The notes beneath the pieces are model-generated. The model searched no databases. It was given only the letters and a program-made list of their open reading frames with translations, and was not told the origin of the DNA. A stretch of 64,000 bases of DNA from assembly GCA_020744225.1 (NCBI GenBank), contig JAGMWG010000004.1, forward strand, positions 248,001 through 312,000, in the 5' to 3' direction. The stretch comes from Paraphoma chrysanthemicola (lineage: Eukaryota > Ascomycota > Dothideomycetes > Pleosporales > Phaeosphaeriaceae). The first letter of the stretch is position 1, and the number at the start of each line of letters is the position of its first letter. This document shows positions 23,335 through 34,609 of the stretch, piece after piece. The position numbers and the translations under genes are program-made.

Positions 23335-25461
23335 GGCATCGCGTCATTTACCACGAAACACGTCCAGAATTGCGATCCGCAGCGTTGAATCACGGAACCA
23401 TGGTCTTGGACCTATCACCGTGCCCAGCCGTTGCCAAGAAGCAAGTGGGTCCTTTGTCCAACACTGGCCTGCATGCCGCTCTTTCCATCCTTGCACCATG
23501 GACCTGCACGACAGCGGGGCGCAATGTTGGCATCATGCGCCACGATATCGAAATCACGCGCCACGACTTCGTTGCACTTGTGGCTGGGGACTAAGGAAGG
23601 CTCATCCGTCTCGGCGCACATCCTTGAACGTCCGCGGGACCAGCTTAAGAGCCGTCGTATCCGAGTAAGGGGGTGGAGAAATTGGTCATTATTTCCGGTC
23701 ACCTAGGACTGACGTAGGCAGCCGAGATATGCAATAAGGAATGAATCAAGCTGGTTACATGCGCCGCCGAGGTCACTCTTGTTGTTTGGTTTCCATGCAC
23801 ATGCTCAACTGCTCTTGCCCATCCGCAAGCGTGACAACTATCTTCGCCGGGAGCAAAGACAGCTGAGACAAACAGATTACTAAGTTGACTGACTATGTTT
23901 CCTGCCATGGTCAACTTTTCCTTCGATCAAGTACCCGCTACCTGCCACATTGATTGCGGAGCTTCAATGTCTAGGGCACACTGGTGGATACTCGTTGCAC
24001 AGCCACGAAAAGTCATCCGTCAAAGCAAAGCAAAAAACTCGGCGCCTCCTGCTTTGGATCAAGACGTCATTGACATTCATCTCACGTTGCTCCTGGTGCA
24101 GAGGATCTTTGTAGATGCAGACCAAACAATAGCACTAACCTGATTTCGAAGCTGCTAGTAAATGTCTCCGCCGCGTAAAGCCACTGTGTTTGGAGGATGC
24201 ACCGATTGGGCTTTCAATTACTAGTTAGGTATTGAATGTATGGCTAGGTATGTGCCGCTATTGAAACAGTGCTAGCTTAGCGTAGCTTAGAGGTTTGCTT
24301 TGTTGTCACTCCACCTTGTTCCATTTGGAAGGTAGTGGCTTCGTAGGCTAGATATTTTCAGGGTTTACTTATTCCTGCCTTATCCTTGGAGTAGCTTCCA
24401 GACTCGTGATTCAAGCGACGTGCCAAGCTATGTGCACGGTTTAGGATACACTGCTGAAGCTTGATGTATGGGCGAATTCACCCGTGGAAAGCAAAGAAGT
24501 GAGTTACTAGAAGGATACGTATGTGGAATAGCTAGTCATCGATGCGAGGTAAGGAAGAGCAATTTAATGAACTTCTTCGTGGAGTAGCATGGAGCTTGTT
24601 GTAGTCTTGCGGACTGTGCATATGTATTATGGAAGGCGTGAATATACTTGAAGACTAAGATTGTGCGAGGTTTGGCCGGACTCATGTCAGTAGGAACGAG
24701 AGATCAGGAAGGGAAACAGTCTCTCGTAGGAACAGTGAGGTTTACTGTTCCAACGGCGTGGCTGCAGGCTGCGATCGATGAGGTGGTGTTCAAGTTGAAG
24801 GAGAAAAAAAACGGCATCACTTCATCTCAATCCTGAGAAGAGAAATCTGGGAATTCAGATGTCTCTCCAAAGCAGTATCTAAAAGTAAGAGACATTTGCT
24901 AGCCGCATCGCTGAAAGGGCCGGCATCTTGCAAAATTGCAAGGGAGCAGTTCGCCTCGAATATATCAATTTCCTGGTTACATAGAACATCAAGCTTTAGC
25001 GCATGTAAAGAGGCGAGGCTGAAATGTTTAACATTCTCACTTATAGTCTAGGTAGTGCATGTAATGCAGTTCTTGATAAAGTGCAAGAAGTCTCATATCA
25101 TGCTTCATTCGGTCCGAATGCACATATCCAGACCAATTCAAAGACGCATGAATCATGCACTCCGTTCCTTGCCATATTGCTATTCACGTATAGCCAACAC
25201 TTGTTCCAACCTGTGTTTTCGTCTCGCCATTGCTCATGTTGAATGAAACGCGATTGAACGACTACCGACGACCTCAACGTTGTTCCGCCGTCTTTGGTGC
25301 TTGATATTCACCTGCTTACCAGTGCCCAGAACCTATGAAGCTTGTTTCCCCACAACTGGTGACTACAGCAAACCTTCGCGGAGTATATCGTTGGTACATA
25401 TGCACGCGCATCATAATGCGCAAGTCCTCAAACCGCACCCCTCTCTTTCACCTTCCTGACA
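23335..25461. other. 2.1-kb intergenic region, nothing recognised
   Basis: The stretch from about 24150 to 25050 is rich in TAG/TTAG-like words and stops in all frames and looks non-coding. No RNA gene or mobile-element end was seen. Confidence 0.5.
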
Positions 25462-26055
25462 ATGGCATCAAGCTCCGTGCCGAAAGGCTTCAGACTAACT
25501 CACGTTGGGCTCCGAGTTGCCAATCTCGAGCGCTCCATCGACTTCTACTCCGGCGTCTTTGGCATGACTGAACTCTACCGCATGCCTCTTGATACCGTTA
25601 CGGTTGTGTTCCTTGCATATGCCGATTCGGCTGCGCCGGATACACCATTGTTTGCCCGTGAGGGAGTGCTTGAGCTTGTTTGCCCCAAGGTCAGTTTGCA
25701 TTCATATTCCATCTTCATACTCCTTGGAGTATATTGGTTTTGCTGTTGCTAAACCTCTGAACAGGACCAAACCACAGCCGCTGCAGACCGCGACACAAGC
25801 TTCGTCAAACTCGCATTTGGCGTCCCTGACATGGCCAAGACAATGGAGTACCTCAATGCCAACGACATTAAGATCGTAAAACACTCAGGCACAGCTCATG
25901 GGTCAGAAGTCGCGGCGAGATTTTTGGGCTGCGCGTTGCCTGACTCGGGACTTGATAGAGGGTTGTGGGACGCAATGGTGAATGTGCCGTTCGTGGAGGA
26001 TCCGGATGGGTATTTGATTGAGATTATTCCGTATAGTGAGGGTCGTGCGGAGTAG
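25462..26055 (+). CDS. Glyoxalase-fold (VOC superfamily) protein
   Basis: Two exons, 25462-25689 and 25765-26055 (75-bp intron, phase 0), encode 172 residues. The fold is two beta-alpha-beta-beta-beta modules as in lactoylglutathione lyase: FRLTHVGLRVANLERSIDFY opens the first, LAFGVPDMAKTMEYL the second, and FVEDPDGYLIEIIPY closes it. By position the metal ligands of glyoxalase I would be His in THVGL, Glu in VLELV, a residue just before LAFGV, and Glu in LIEII. The third is Lys instead of the usual His, and the THN motif after the first Glu is absent (VCPKD). It may therefore be a divergent glyoxalase with another substrate or metal chemistry. The next gene starts 208 bp downstream on the same strand. 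Confidence 0.8.
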
Positions 26056-26263
26056 TTTGAACATGAGATATAAGGATTTTGGGTTCACGCAAATCTATTG
26101 GGCAGGAATGATTGGCATGGTGCTGCAGTGCTGACTGCGTTTGTGGTTGCCTGCTGTGCGGCTCAGCACAAGGCTGAAGATTGCCCCGCACTCCTACAGC
26201 CATTGCACTCTATCTCAGCTTCAAGATGACTTGCCAGAATCTGGCGTACCTCGTGCTAGTGGC

Positions 26264-29200
26264 ATGATGGATCCCGGAACTGCAGTCGGGGTTGCTTCAC
26301 TCGGAATCCAGGTGTGTGAGGGCTTGCTCAAGTATTACCGAGACTGGAAAGGTTACGAGGATGACATTCGAGAAACCTGCACCGAAATCGCCGACCTCAG
26401 CAAGACATTTGGCCTTTTGAGCGACACCTTGCAACGCGCATCACCCAATGCTCTCGCACAGCGAGCGCAAGAATGTCTGACAACCACTCAGGAAGGCGTT
26501 CAGCAGCTCGAAAAGAAACGAAAGAAGCTACACCGCGAGGCACCCACGGGCTTGAGGCATAAAGTTCAAGCTGGTGGCCTGCGCTTGGTCTACCCGTTGC
26601 GAAAAAGTACTCTGGAAAAGCTCAAAGAGATCGTGCAGGTGTTGATACAGCAGTTGGACCTGGCGATGCAAGTGATTCTGTTAGACAACAGTAGCTCAAT
26701 TCAAGCCACGACAGCCCAGATTGAGCACAAGCTTGAAAATGTCACGGACTTGACCACACAGATTGCAGCGACTACACTCGATACAAAAGCCCAGCTTTCC
26801 GACGCTGCAACCAACATCAAAACGCTCCTCTCGGCCGAGGAGGCGAGGACCCTCGATATGATTCTGGAATGGCTCGCTGCGCCTGATCCATCCATCAATC
26901 ATCGTCAGGCATGCGATAAATACGAGCCTGGAACTGGAGAATGGTTCTTGAAGAGCCAAGACTATCAGGATTGGGTCTCCGGTCCAAGTCCGTTACTTTG
27001 GCTGCATGGCAAAGCCGGATGTTGCAAAACCGTGCTGTGTTCAACAATTATAGAGAAGGTGCAGTGCAATATCTCCGAAAAGTATAGCACTGCGTTTGCC
27101 TACTTTTACTTCTCATTTTCCGATGAGAGAAAACAGACTTATGCGGACATGTTGCTCTCTGTCGTCACACAATTAAGCCGAGATCGTCATGTCCATCCAC
27201 TCCTGAAGGCTGCATACGAAAAACACCACCCTCATGAGCCCTCAGCCCATGTTCTCGAGGGCTTACTACAGGCACTACTAGAAGAAGCTCCGATTCCGGT
27301 CCTTGTTTTTGACGCCCTGGACGAATGCACTGAGGAGCAACGCGGATTAGTTGTAGAAGGTTTGAAGCGAATCACATATTCTGTGCCGAACACCAGGATT
27401 CTCCTTACGAGTCGCCGAGAATCAGATATTGTCGATCTCATGGCGGACTGGTGCGAAAATCAGCTTGCTATCAACGAATCGGGTGTCAATGCGGACATCG
27501 ACATTTTTGTCCAGAAAGCGTTGGCTACTGACCGGAAACTGATGTGCTTGCCAACTGCAACGAAGAAGGAAATCGCAGATATGTTTCATGAAAAATCAGA
27601 CGGAATGTGAGTTGTCAGAGCTCTCATTGAAGGCTTGTCTCAAGTCGAGGTGCCCCAACTGAGAGAGTTTCTAGGTTTCGATGGGCAGCACTTCAGCTCC
27701 AGTCCATCCGCAGTCTCAAGATCCTGCGGCCAGCCTATGTCTCGGCTGCGCTCTATGCGATGCCGCGTACCTTGGATAAGACTTACGAGCGCGTACTGAC
27801 CTCAATTGACGATCTATACTTCGAAGAAGCTCGCACGGCACTGGAATGGCTCGCCTTAAGTACCAGGCCTCTGACTGTCGCCGAGATGGCAGAAGTATGC
27901 AGCATACGACTCGATAACAACGGAGAGCCATCTTTAGATGAAGGCGGGCATGTCGCGCTTCTTGGGCTGCTTGGTGTCATATCATCCCTTGTGCTTGTCG
28001 AAATGCCGCAGGAGAAAGCTGCCCTTCACGACGACAACTCCTTTGGAGAACCATATCCAGAGAAGTATGATTCTTCCTGCTACCGTCAGACCATTCGGCT
28101 CGCCCATTTCTCCGTGAAGGAATTTCTCGTCTCGACTCGGTTACAGCAATCAGATGCCGGACTTTCAAGATACGCACTCAGTGACTCTCAAGTGCACTCG
28201 TCCTTAAGCCAGAGTTGTTGTGCTTATTTCCTGTATTTTACAAACGGGCCAAGTATAAAGATCTGGATTCAGGACGAGAAAGACCCAAAGCCGGGAAAGA
28301 GCGGAAGGGGTTACGGTGGGCAAGACTACTTGAAAGAGTTTACTCCCTTTTATCCATTGTTACCTTATGTCTGCACGCAATGGACACATCATCAAAGGCT
28401 GGCGGAAAGTAGTAAACAGCAGTTCCAAACACATACGAGCCTTCACATGAGGATCCTTGCCGACGAGCGGTTAAGAGTCTCGTGGCTGCGTCTCACCGGC
28501 CGACGGATTTCCGCGTTTGCTAACGAAAATTCATGGCACCCATTAAAGTACCGACTCCACTTTGTGGCGCTCGGCAACTGGCACGATAATACGACCTCAT
28601 TATACTGGGCAGCGATTCTCGGACTGCAGCAAACAGTGTCTTGGATATGTGCTTCAGCGTCCCCGCAAGATATCCGCAATCCGGGCGGAGTTTATCATAC
28701 TGCAGCTCACTGCGCAGCATACTGTGGTGACGAGAGGATCCTCGAGACGCTCATGGAAAGCGGCGCTGACGTGCACTGCGAAGGCGGTGTTTTTCGCACA
28801 ATCCTCCAGGCCGCTGCATTTAGTGGGAATCCAAAGGTTGTAGAAGTTCTCCTCAAGAATGGCGCAGACGTGAGATGCGAGGGAGGTCGTTATGGTACTG
28901 CAGTACTTGCGGCAGCGGTTTGCGGACACACAGAAATTGTGCTGCAGCTGCTTAGAGCAGATCCAGGCAAAAGAGTGCTTAATTTTAGATCAAACGAATT
29001 TGGCACCGCTCTAGAAGCTGCTGCTAGTAAAGGAAACGAATGCATTGTGGAAGCGCTTCTACAAGCCGGTGCGGACCATAGAAAGGCCATGGTGGAGGCT
29101 GTACGGCAAGGCCACACTGGAGTCGGACGTATTTTGATCAACCATGGAGCAGATCTGGACATTTATATGAACGATTTCAAGGTGCCAGCTGAGCATACGT

Positions 29201-30558
29201 GCTGGATTTTGCCGCTTATCCACTTCGCAGTGGGTTTCGGCAGCGAAGAGATGGTGGCAATGTTGATTCAGGCTGGTGCTGATGTTACAACTCTCTCCAA
29301 AGCGCTTCTTCTGTCTGCAGCGGAAGTAGGCAGCATGGAGAAATTTGAAATGCTAGTGGAAGCCGGTGTTCATATCGACCGTTCATCTGAAGACTTACTC
29401 GTTGGCGCTGCAAGGGGCGGGGCTGTGTCGATCGTGGAAGTGCTGCTACAGGCAGGGTTTACAGTTGTCGGGAAACATGTACCGCTAATAGCAGCAGCTG
29501 AAGTCGGCTCTGAAGGAATGGTCAAATTGCTTCTAAAGGCAGGTGCAGACATACATGGCCGCGCACAATACGATTCCTTACATGGCCATGAAGGTAACGC
29601 ACTTATTGCCGCAGCGGCAAACGGCAATGTGGTTATCTTATCGCATCTTCTTGATGCAGGCGTGTATCCAGAGGACGAGGATTACAGCCAAGGACCTTGG
29701 TCTAGGTCCCACAAATACAGTAACAGAGGCTGGTGGTCGTGCAAGCAAATTGCTTTGATGAGGGCCATTGAGTTTTGGGAAGATCATCGGAGGGAGAAAG
29801 ATGCCAGCAGTCGGTGCGCCATCATGATACAAAAGCTGATTGATGCGGGTGCGGACATCCACACGGGAAACGGTGCGGCGTTGTACGCCGTCGTCTGACA
29901 AGGCACTAATTGGGTCCCTAGCATGGGCCGGAACGAAGAAGCTATCATGAAGCTTGTGCAGGTCTTGCTCACGAATGGAGCCAACATCGATGCGCAGGAG
30001 AACAGCAACTTCTTGGACTACATCAAGTGTAGGCCTAGCATACTATACAAGGCCATTGACACAAATATTACAAAGCTCGTACAACTCCTTCTTGATCACG
30101 GAGCCGATGTGAACGGATATGGCTGGACACGGTACTCGCCAGAGTATCTTGCCACACATGGACTCCCCGATGACTCCATCGAATTCATGGATCGGTATGA
30201 CAGCATACTGCTAGGCGGCATCAGGACTGGCAATGTGAAGATGGTGAAGCTCTTACTCGAAGGTGGCGCAGATGTCAAGACTTTAGGTGCTGCTGAAGCA
30301 CGTACTTTAATTGCGGCAACATGGAAACACGGCCTTTATGATCCAAGGGAGGATTCCAATCGTGTAGCAATATTGTCAATGATCTTAGACAGGATGCTGG
30401 AGATGAGAGGAATAGACGATCCCGTTTTTGATGATGACGAGGACGCATTGCGGCGGTCAATGAAGCGATTTAGCAAGTATCATGAGATGGAACGCGAGTC
30501 ACTCACCGAGACCAAGGATTTGATAAGAGAACGTCGAGCGGTCTTCATGAACAAGTAG
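26264..30558 (+). CDS. STAND-type NACHT-ankyrin protein (fungal NLR-like)
   Basis: Exons 26264-27606, 27675-29882 and 29922-30558 give 1,395 residues. The N-terminus (MMDPGTAVGVASLGIQVCEG) resembles the helical N-terminal domain of fungal STAND proteins. A NACHT NTPase follows: Walker A is GKAGCCKT at 249-256, with Cys where the Gly before Lys is usual, and Walker B is VLVFDALDE near 347-355. The first intron (68 bp) restores SDGMFRWAALQLQSI, the standard post-NACHT block, so the TGA at 27608 is not a break. Ankyrin repeats run from about 784 to 1310. The frame then meets TGA at 29896; a 39-bp intron (29883-29921, GTAC...CTAG with CACTAAT) removes it in frame but shortens one repeat. If that intron is false, the protein ends 1,174 residues in. 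Fungal NLR-like proteins act in allorecognition and cell death; this role here is inference. Confidence 0.85.
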
Positions 30559-32473
30559 CTACCTATTAATAAAAGGCGACGCCTGTTCCTGGATAGTTTA
30601 GCTCCAGTTTGGCGAGGCTATTCGGCCATTGGAAAGCTTGCAAGTGCGGCTGCAAAGAAAATGCTTCAAAGACGCACCTCAAGCTTGTCTGATTACACCA
30701 GCCAGAACTATATCAGACCCTCTTTCTACCTTCCTAACGCCAACTGAAAGGCAAAAGACTTTTCAAGGTTGCTGGGCCGATATTGGCACAATCTCTAGAA
30801 ATTTGCGCTCAAGGTCGTTGCAGCTATTACCTTTATCTCGAAAGAAAAGCGAAAAGGGTAATCTCCACATCTGAAGTCCATTTCAAAAAGCATCTGGCTG
30901 ATTCTCCACCACCGAGAGTCCTTTGTTAAGCATCGCCCACCCTTTACCTGGATCTTGAGACCCTACCTAGCAGTTCCCTATCAATGCAGGTGGTTGGAGT
31001 AGGGTTTTAGAACATGCATATGTTTCTGTATGTATGACTGCCCATATGGAGAAAGCTACGAAGCAACAACGCTCATGTTGAACTGAGGAATTGATGTCAG
31101 AAGAGGTCAACCTGTGTACTTTTACCAATTGACGGGCCATTCTTTGAAGCTATCTATGCGGCACGGCTGAGGATCTTCAGTTGCCGCACGTATGTTGCCA
31201 CAGTCATCGGGCGCTATGATTGCGACAGTCTTGACCGTCTCCAAAATAGCATGAACCCAGGCCTGAGGCGCATTCGCCAGCCGCGGAAAACCTAGCTGGA
31301 CTCGTGTTTCGTGATTCGTAGTTGTAGAGTCACACGGAGTTGAGCTTTGTAAGTCGGAATGCCATAAGCATCGGAATTACTTGTCGTCTCAACATGGCAT
31401 GGACAGCCGTTCGCGACATCGGCCCGGCGCTCAATTGCTGCTGTGATTGGTCAATTCAGAGCATGCTGAATAATGTCAGCGCCCTTTCCAGCACGCGATG
31501 CGCGCCCTACATGTGTATCCCACGCGTGCGTATTCCGTACCGAACACCGTTGTGCATGGGACTTCTGGAATATTGCCTATGTTGCATGCAGGAGTCATCA
31601 GGACGCAAACGGCATCTTATGTGGTTGATTGCGATGAAAATTTGCACTCCAGTTACAGTCGGAGTAGCCCGATTACTGGCTATTGTTGGCAAAAGGATTT
31701 CATGAGCCTACCACTTAACGGCATAGTCAGCGTTGCGTTTGAAAATTTGCAGATAGACCAATGACACGCTGTATCCACTTGTCGTGTTTTCTTGACATTA
31801 GGGTACTTGGAAATGTCGCACTTATTCATGATGCGGGATGCCCAGAAGCACGGGATTGAGGATGGAAGCGTGACGCAACCTTCCTTTCGAGAGATCGCGC
31901 ATGGCAAGATGAAGAAAAGAGTATCATAGTCCTTCGATGAATCGATTGAGAATCACAATTACGCTGAAGTTCTATGCTTACAATTCATCGCATACACAAT
32001 TGGCATGAAGATGCGGAAATACTGTCGAAATGTCGTTCGAGCCTAGCGCATGCCATTCCGGGGCTGAAGGGCGCATCACTGGGCAGCTGCGTCCCCGCAT
32101 TGGATATCCGACGGCCAAGGCAGCCACGGCGCAAGTCCCCCATCCACATGCACGTCGCAACCCTCCATAAACACGCTGCCCAGATGCCGCTGCAGATGAC
32201 TCAGGGAAAGCATCTCCGGCTATCATGTATAAGATCATCCCAGGCCCAGTCTTTTGCCACCATAGACACCCTCAGGCACTCACCTGTTATTGCCATACAT
32301 TCAAGACAGTCGATCTGCCATTCGCTACGCCGTCATCGACTTATCGCAAAACAAGCCATTCCCCCAATCACGGGGCTTGTGGGTGAACTGATCGACTGAG
32401 CGGGCCACGAATCTAGATTCGACCCCAGATTTCTTTGTCCCTGGCGGCGCGAACTTCACACAACATCACCAAC
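30559..32473. other. 1.9-kb intergenic region, nothing recognised
   Basis: No plausible coding frame, RNA gene or repeat was identified. It separates the NACHT-ankyrin gene from the arrestin-like gene on the same strand and should include the latter's promoter. Confidence 0.5.
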
Positions 32474-34171
32474 ATGCCATCCTCAGCACGCGCATCGGTG
32501 GTTTCGCACACTAACACCTTGGGAATGCAGTCCATGTGCAATCAGGTGGGATACAAAGTCCGCAACATCACACACTATGGACAACCCACCATCGACATCA
32601 CACTCAACGGCAGTGAAGGACAGCGCAGCACCTGGGTTACGTCCTATTCCACAATGGACACCATCGAGGGCACAGTAACCGTCACCGCTACGCATGACAC
32701 ACGCTTCGAAGACATTGACATTGCATTCGTAGGTAAGTTGCAATCATGGATTATGCACGCCGGCTTGGCTTGGACTCGAAGTTGACTGGTAGCAGGCTCA
32801 AGTCAAGTCTTTGTTGACAGGCTCACCACCACACCCACAATGACAGGACGGACGGAAGCAAACCACCGCTTTCTAGTACTCCGACAACCAATTGATGAGT
32901 CCGACTTCCCAACACCGAGGGTATTCGAGGCTGGTCGATCTTACAAGTTCCCCTTTACCTTCACTGTTCCGTCTCAACTACTGCCAAAATCATGCCCGCA
33001 CAAAGTTTCATCCGATCACGTCCGCGAATGCCATTTGATGCTTCCTCCAAGCTTAGGAGATCCGGATCTAGCAGGTTTCGGCGGCACCCTGCTTGATGAT
33101 CTCGCCCCGGAGATGTCGAAGATTGGGTACGCCGTCAAAGTCAGGATTGCGCATCAAAGAGGCACCGAAGGCGTTTCTGTGCTCGCCGAAAAGTCGAAGA
33201 AAGTCCGCATCAAGCCAGCCTTTATCGAACAACCACCGCTCAACATTGATGGGAACGACGAGTATAGACCGAAGCAAGACAAGACGATAAGGAAAGGTCT
33301 CTTCAAGGGCAAGCTCGGGACACTGTGCGCGAGGACTGCGCAACCAAAGCCGCTCGTCATTCCAGGCGCACGCACAACAGACAACAAGCCAATCACAACC
33401 ATGGCCAAGGTGGTGCTTCGCTTCGATCCTTCTGAGGAGAACCATGAACCACCAAGGCTCGGCTCCATGACCACAAAGCTCAAAGTCACCACGTGGTTTG
33501 CCTCGGCACCCAGGCAAAGCCTTCCATCACGTCACTCTCTTGGCTTCGACGTTACCCAAGGCGCGTATTCGGAAAATGTCACGCTGTCCAGTCTTTGCAT
33601 TGCATCCGCGCAGTGGGAGAAGCACGGCGCACGCGAGAACCCGCTGATCCAAGACAGCCTCGTTCGCCGCGACTCTGGCATCTCTGATTGCTCGGCTACA
33701 AGCATCGATGTAGATGCCGCATTCGCAGCGGGCATTCTGCCAGCATCGAAGGACTATAAAAAAGGGACTTTTTACACAGCACAAGTGCTCGTTCCGATCT
33801 CGCTTCCCGGCCACAAAAACTTCATCCCAACCTTTCACACCTGCCTCGTTTCCAGGACCTATTCACTGGGCATGCAATTCGCTGCGCAGGGCGGCTCTGG
33901 AGTGCATCTCAAGGTTCCAATCCAAATCTGCGCCGATGGCAGTGACAGTGGTATCGAAAACGCCCGGGCTAGGAGCGTGGAGGAGACGCAACTTCAGGAG
34001 GCGGCCGACATGTGGACACCAAGGAGTGTCGCACCTCCAAGCTTCAGCGACATCGACTCTGGCAACGCAACCCGCAACAATAGCGTCAGCGCAGTCAGAG
34101 ACGAGCTTCCTCCTGACTACGCAGCATTTGCCCCGCCATCGCGACGATACAGGACCTCGGTGGGAGCGTGA
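32474..34171 (+). CDS. Arrestin-like protein (alpha-arrestin type)
   Basis: Exons 32474-32732 and 32796-34171 (63-bp intron, phase 1) encode 544 residues. The protein has the two-lobed beta-sandwich layout of fungal arrestin-related adaptors. The N-lobe includes TIEGTVTVTATHDTRFEDID, FVG then SSQVF after the splice join, and FPFTFTVPSQLLP; the C-lobe ends in FIPTFHTCLVSRTYSL. A Pro-rich C-terminus has the PPDY motif in DELPPDYAAFAPP, which fits the PPxY signature bound by WW domains of Rsp5-type ubiquitin ligases. Such adaptors usually direct membrane transporters to ubiquitination and endocytosis. The cargo here is unknown. The ATG at 32474 has the context CAACATGCC; an earlier in-frame non-ATG codon is not needed. 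Confidence 0.82.
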
Positions 34172-34609
34172 AGACACCGTTCCTTGGAGGTGTGATTGAC
34201 GGAGACTTTCTTCACGGACTTTTGGACTCGATGTATGTATGTTCAGGATTTAGAGACGGATGGCGCTGCGCGGACCAGATTGTACACTACCGCGCTCATT
34301 AATTTCGCAGAGCACCGCATCGTTTGGAATTATGCTAGATACCCCTTCGCCTTAATATTTCTTGTTCTCTATAATGATATATCATAATTTACGACATCTC
34401 TGAAATGCCCTTGAAGCGAAACGGTGAAATGTGCGATATGTTTTTCCTTCCGTTTGCGTCATAGACAGGTGCATGGCGGGGCCCATGTCCACTCCGATCT
34501 GCCCCGCGATTGACGGGTGCTAGTCTGGACTTTTTCTCCCGTCGACTCACGCATCCATCGTTCGACCAGCAAAGCGTGATCGTTGACAAGATACTGTACA
34601 TTTGCAGCC
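34172..34609. other. Intergenic, HIS4 upstream region
   Basis: It contains the arrestin-like 3' UTR and the HIS4 promoter. The only element I can point to is the GCN4/CPC1-like site listed separately. Confidence 0.45.
34544..34550 (-). promoter_or_regulatory. Possible CPC1/GCN4 site before HIS4
   Basis: The minus strand reads TGAGTCG, six of seven bases of the TGASTCA consensus bound by GCN4/CPC1, 60 bp before the HIS4 ATG. Cross-pathway control of histidine genes by this factor is established in fungi. Function of this copy is inference. Confidence 0.35.

Noticed and set aside
27607..27674. TGA and frame break after the NACHT domain, suggesting a pseudogene
   Set aside because: A 68-bp intron (GTGAGT...TTCTAG) removes it and restores the standard GMFRWAALQLQSI block.
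32405..32430. Possible tRNA B-box (ATTCGACCCC)
   Set aside because: No matching A-box or cloverleaf could be drawn around it.
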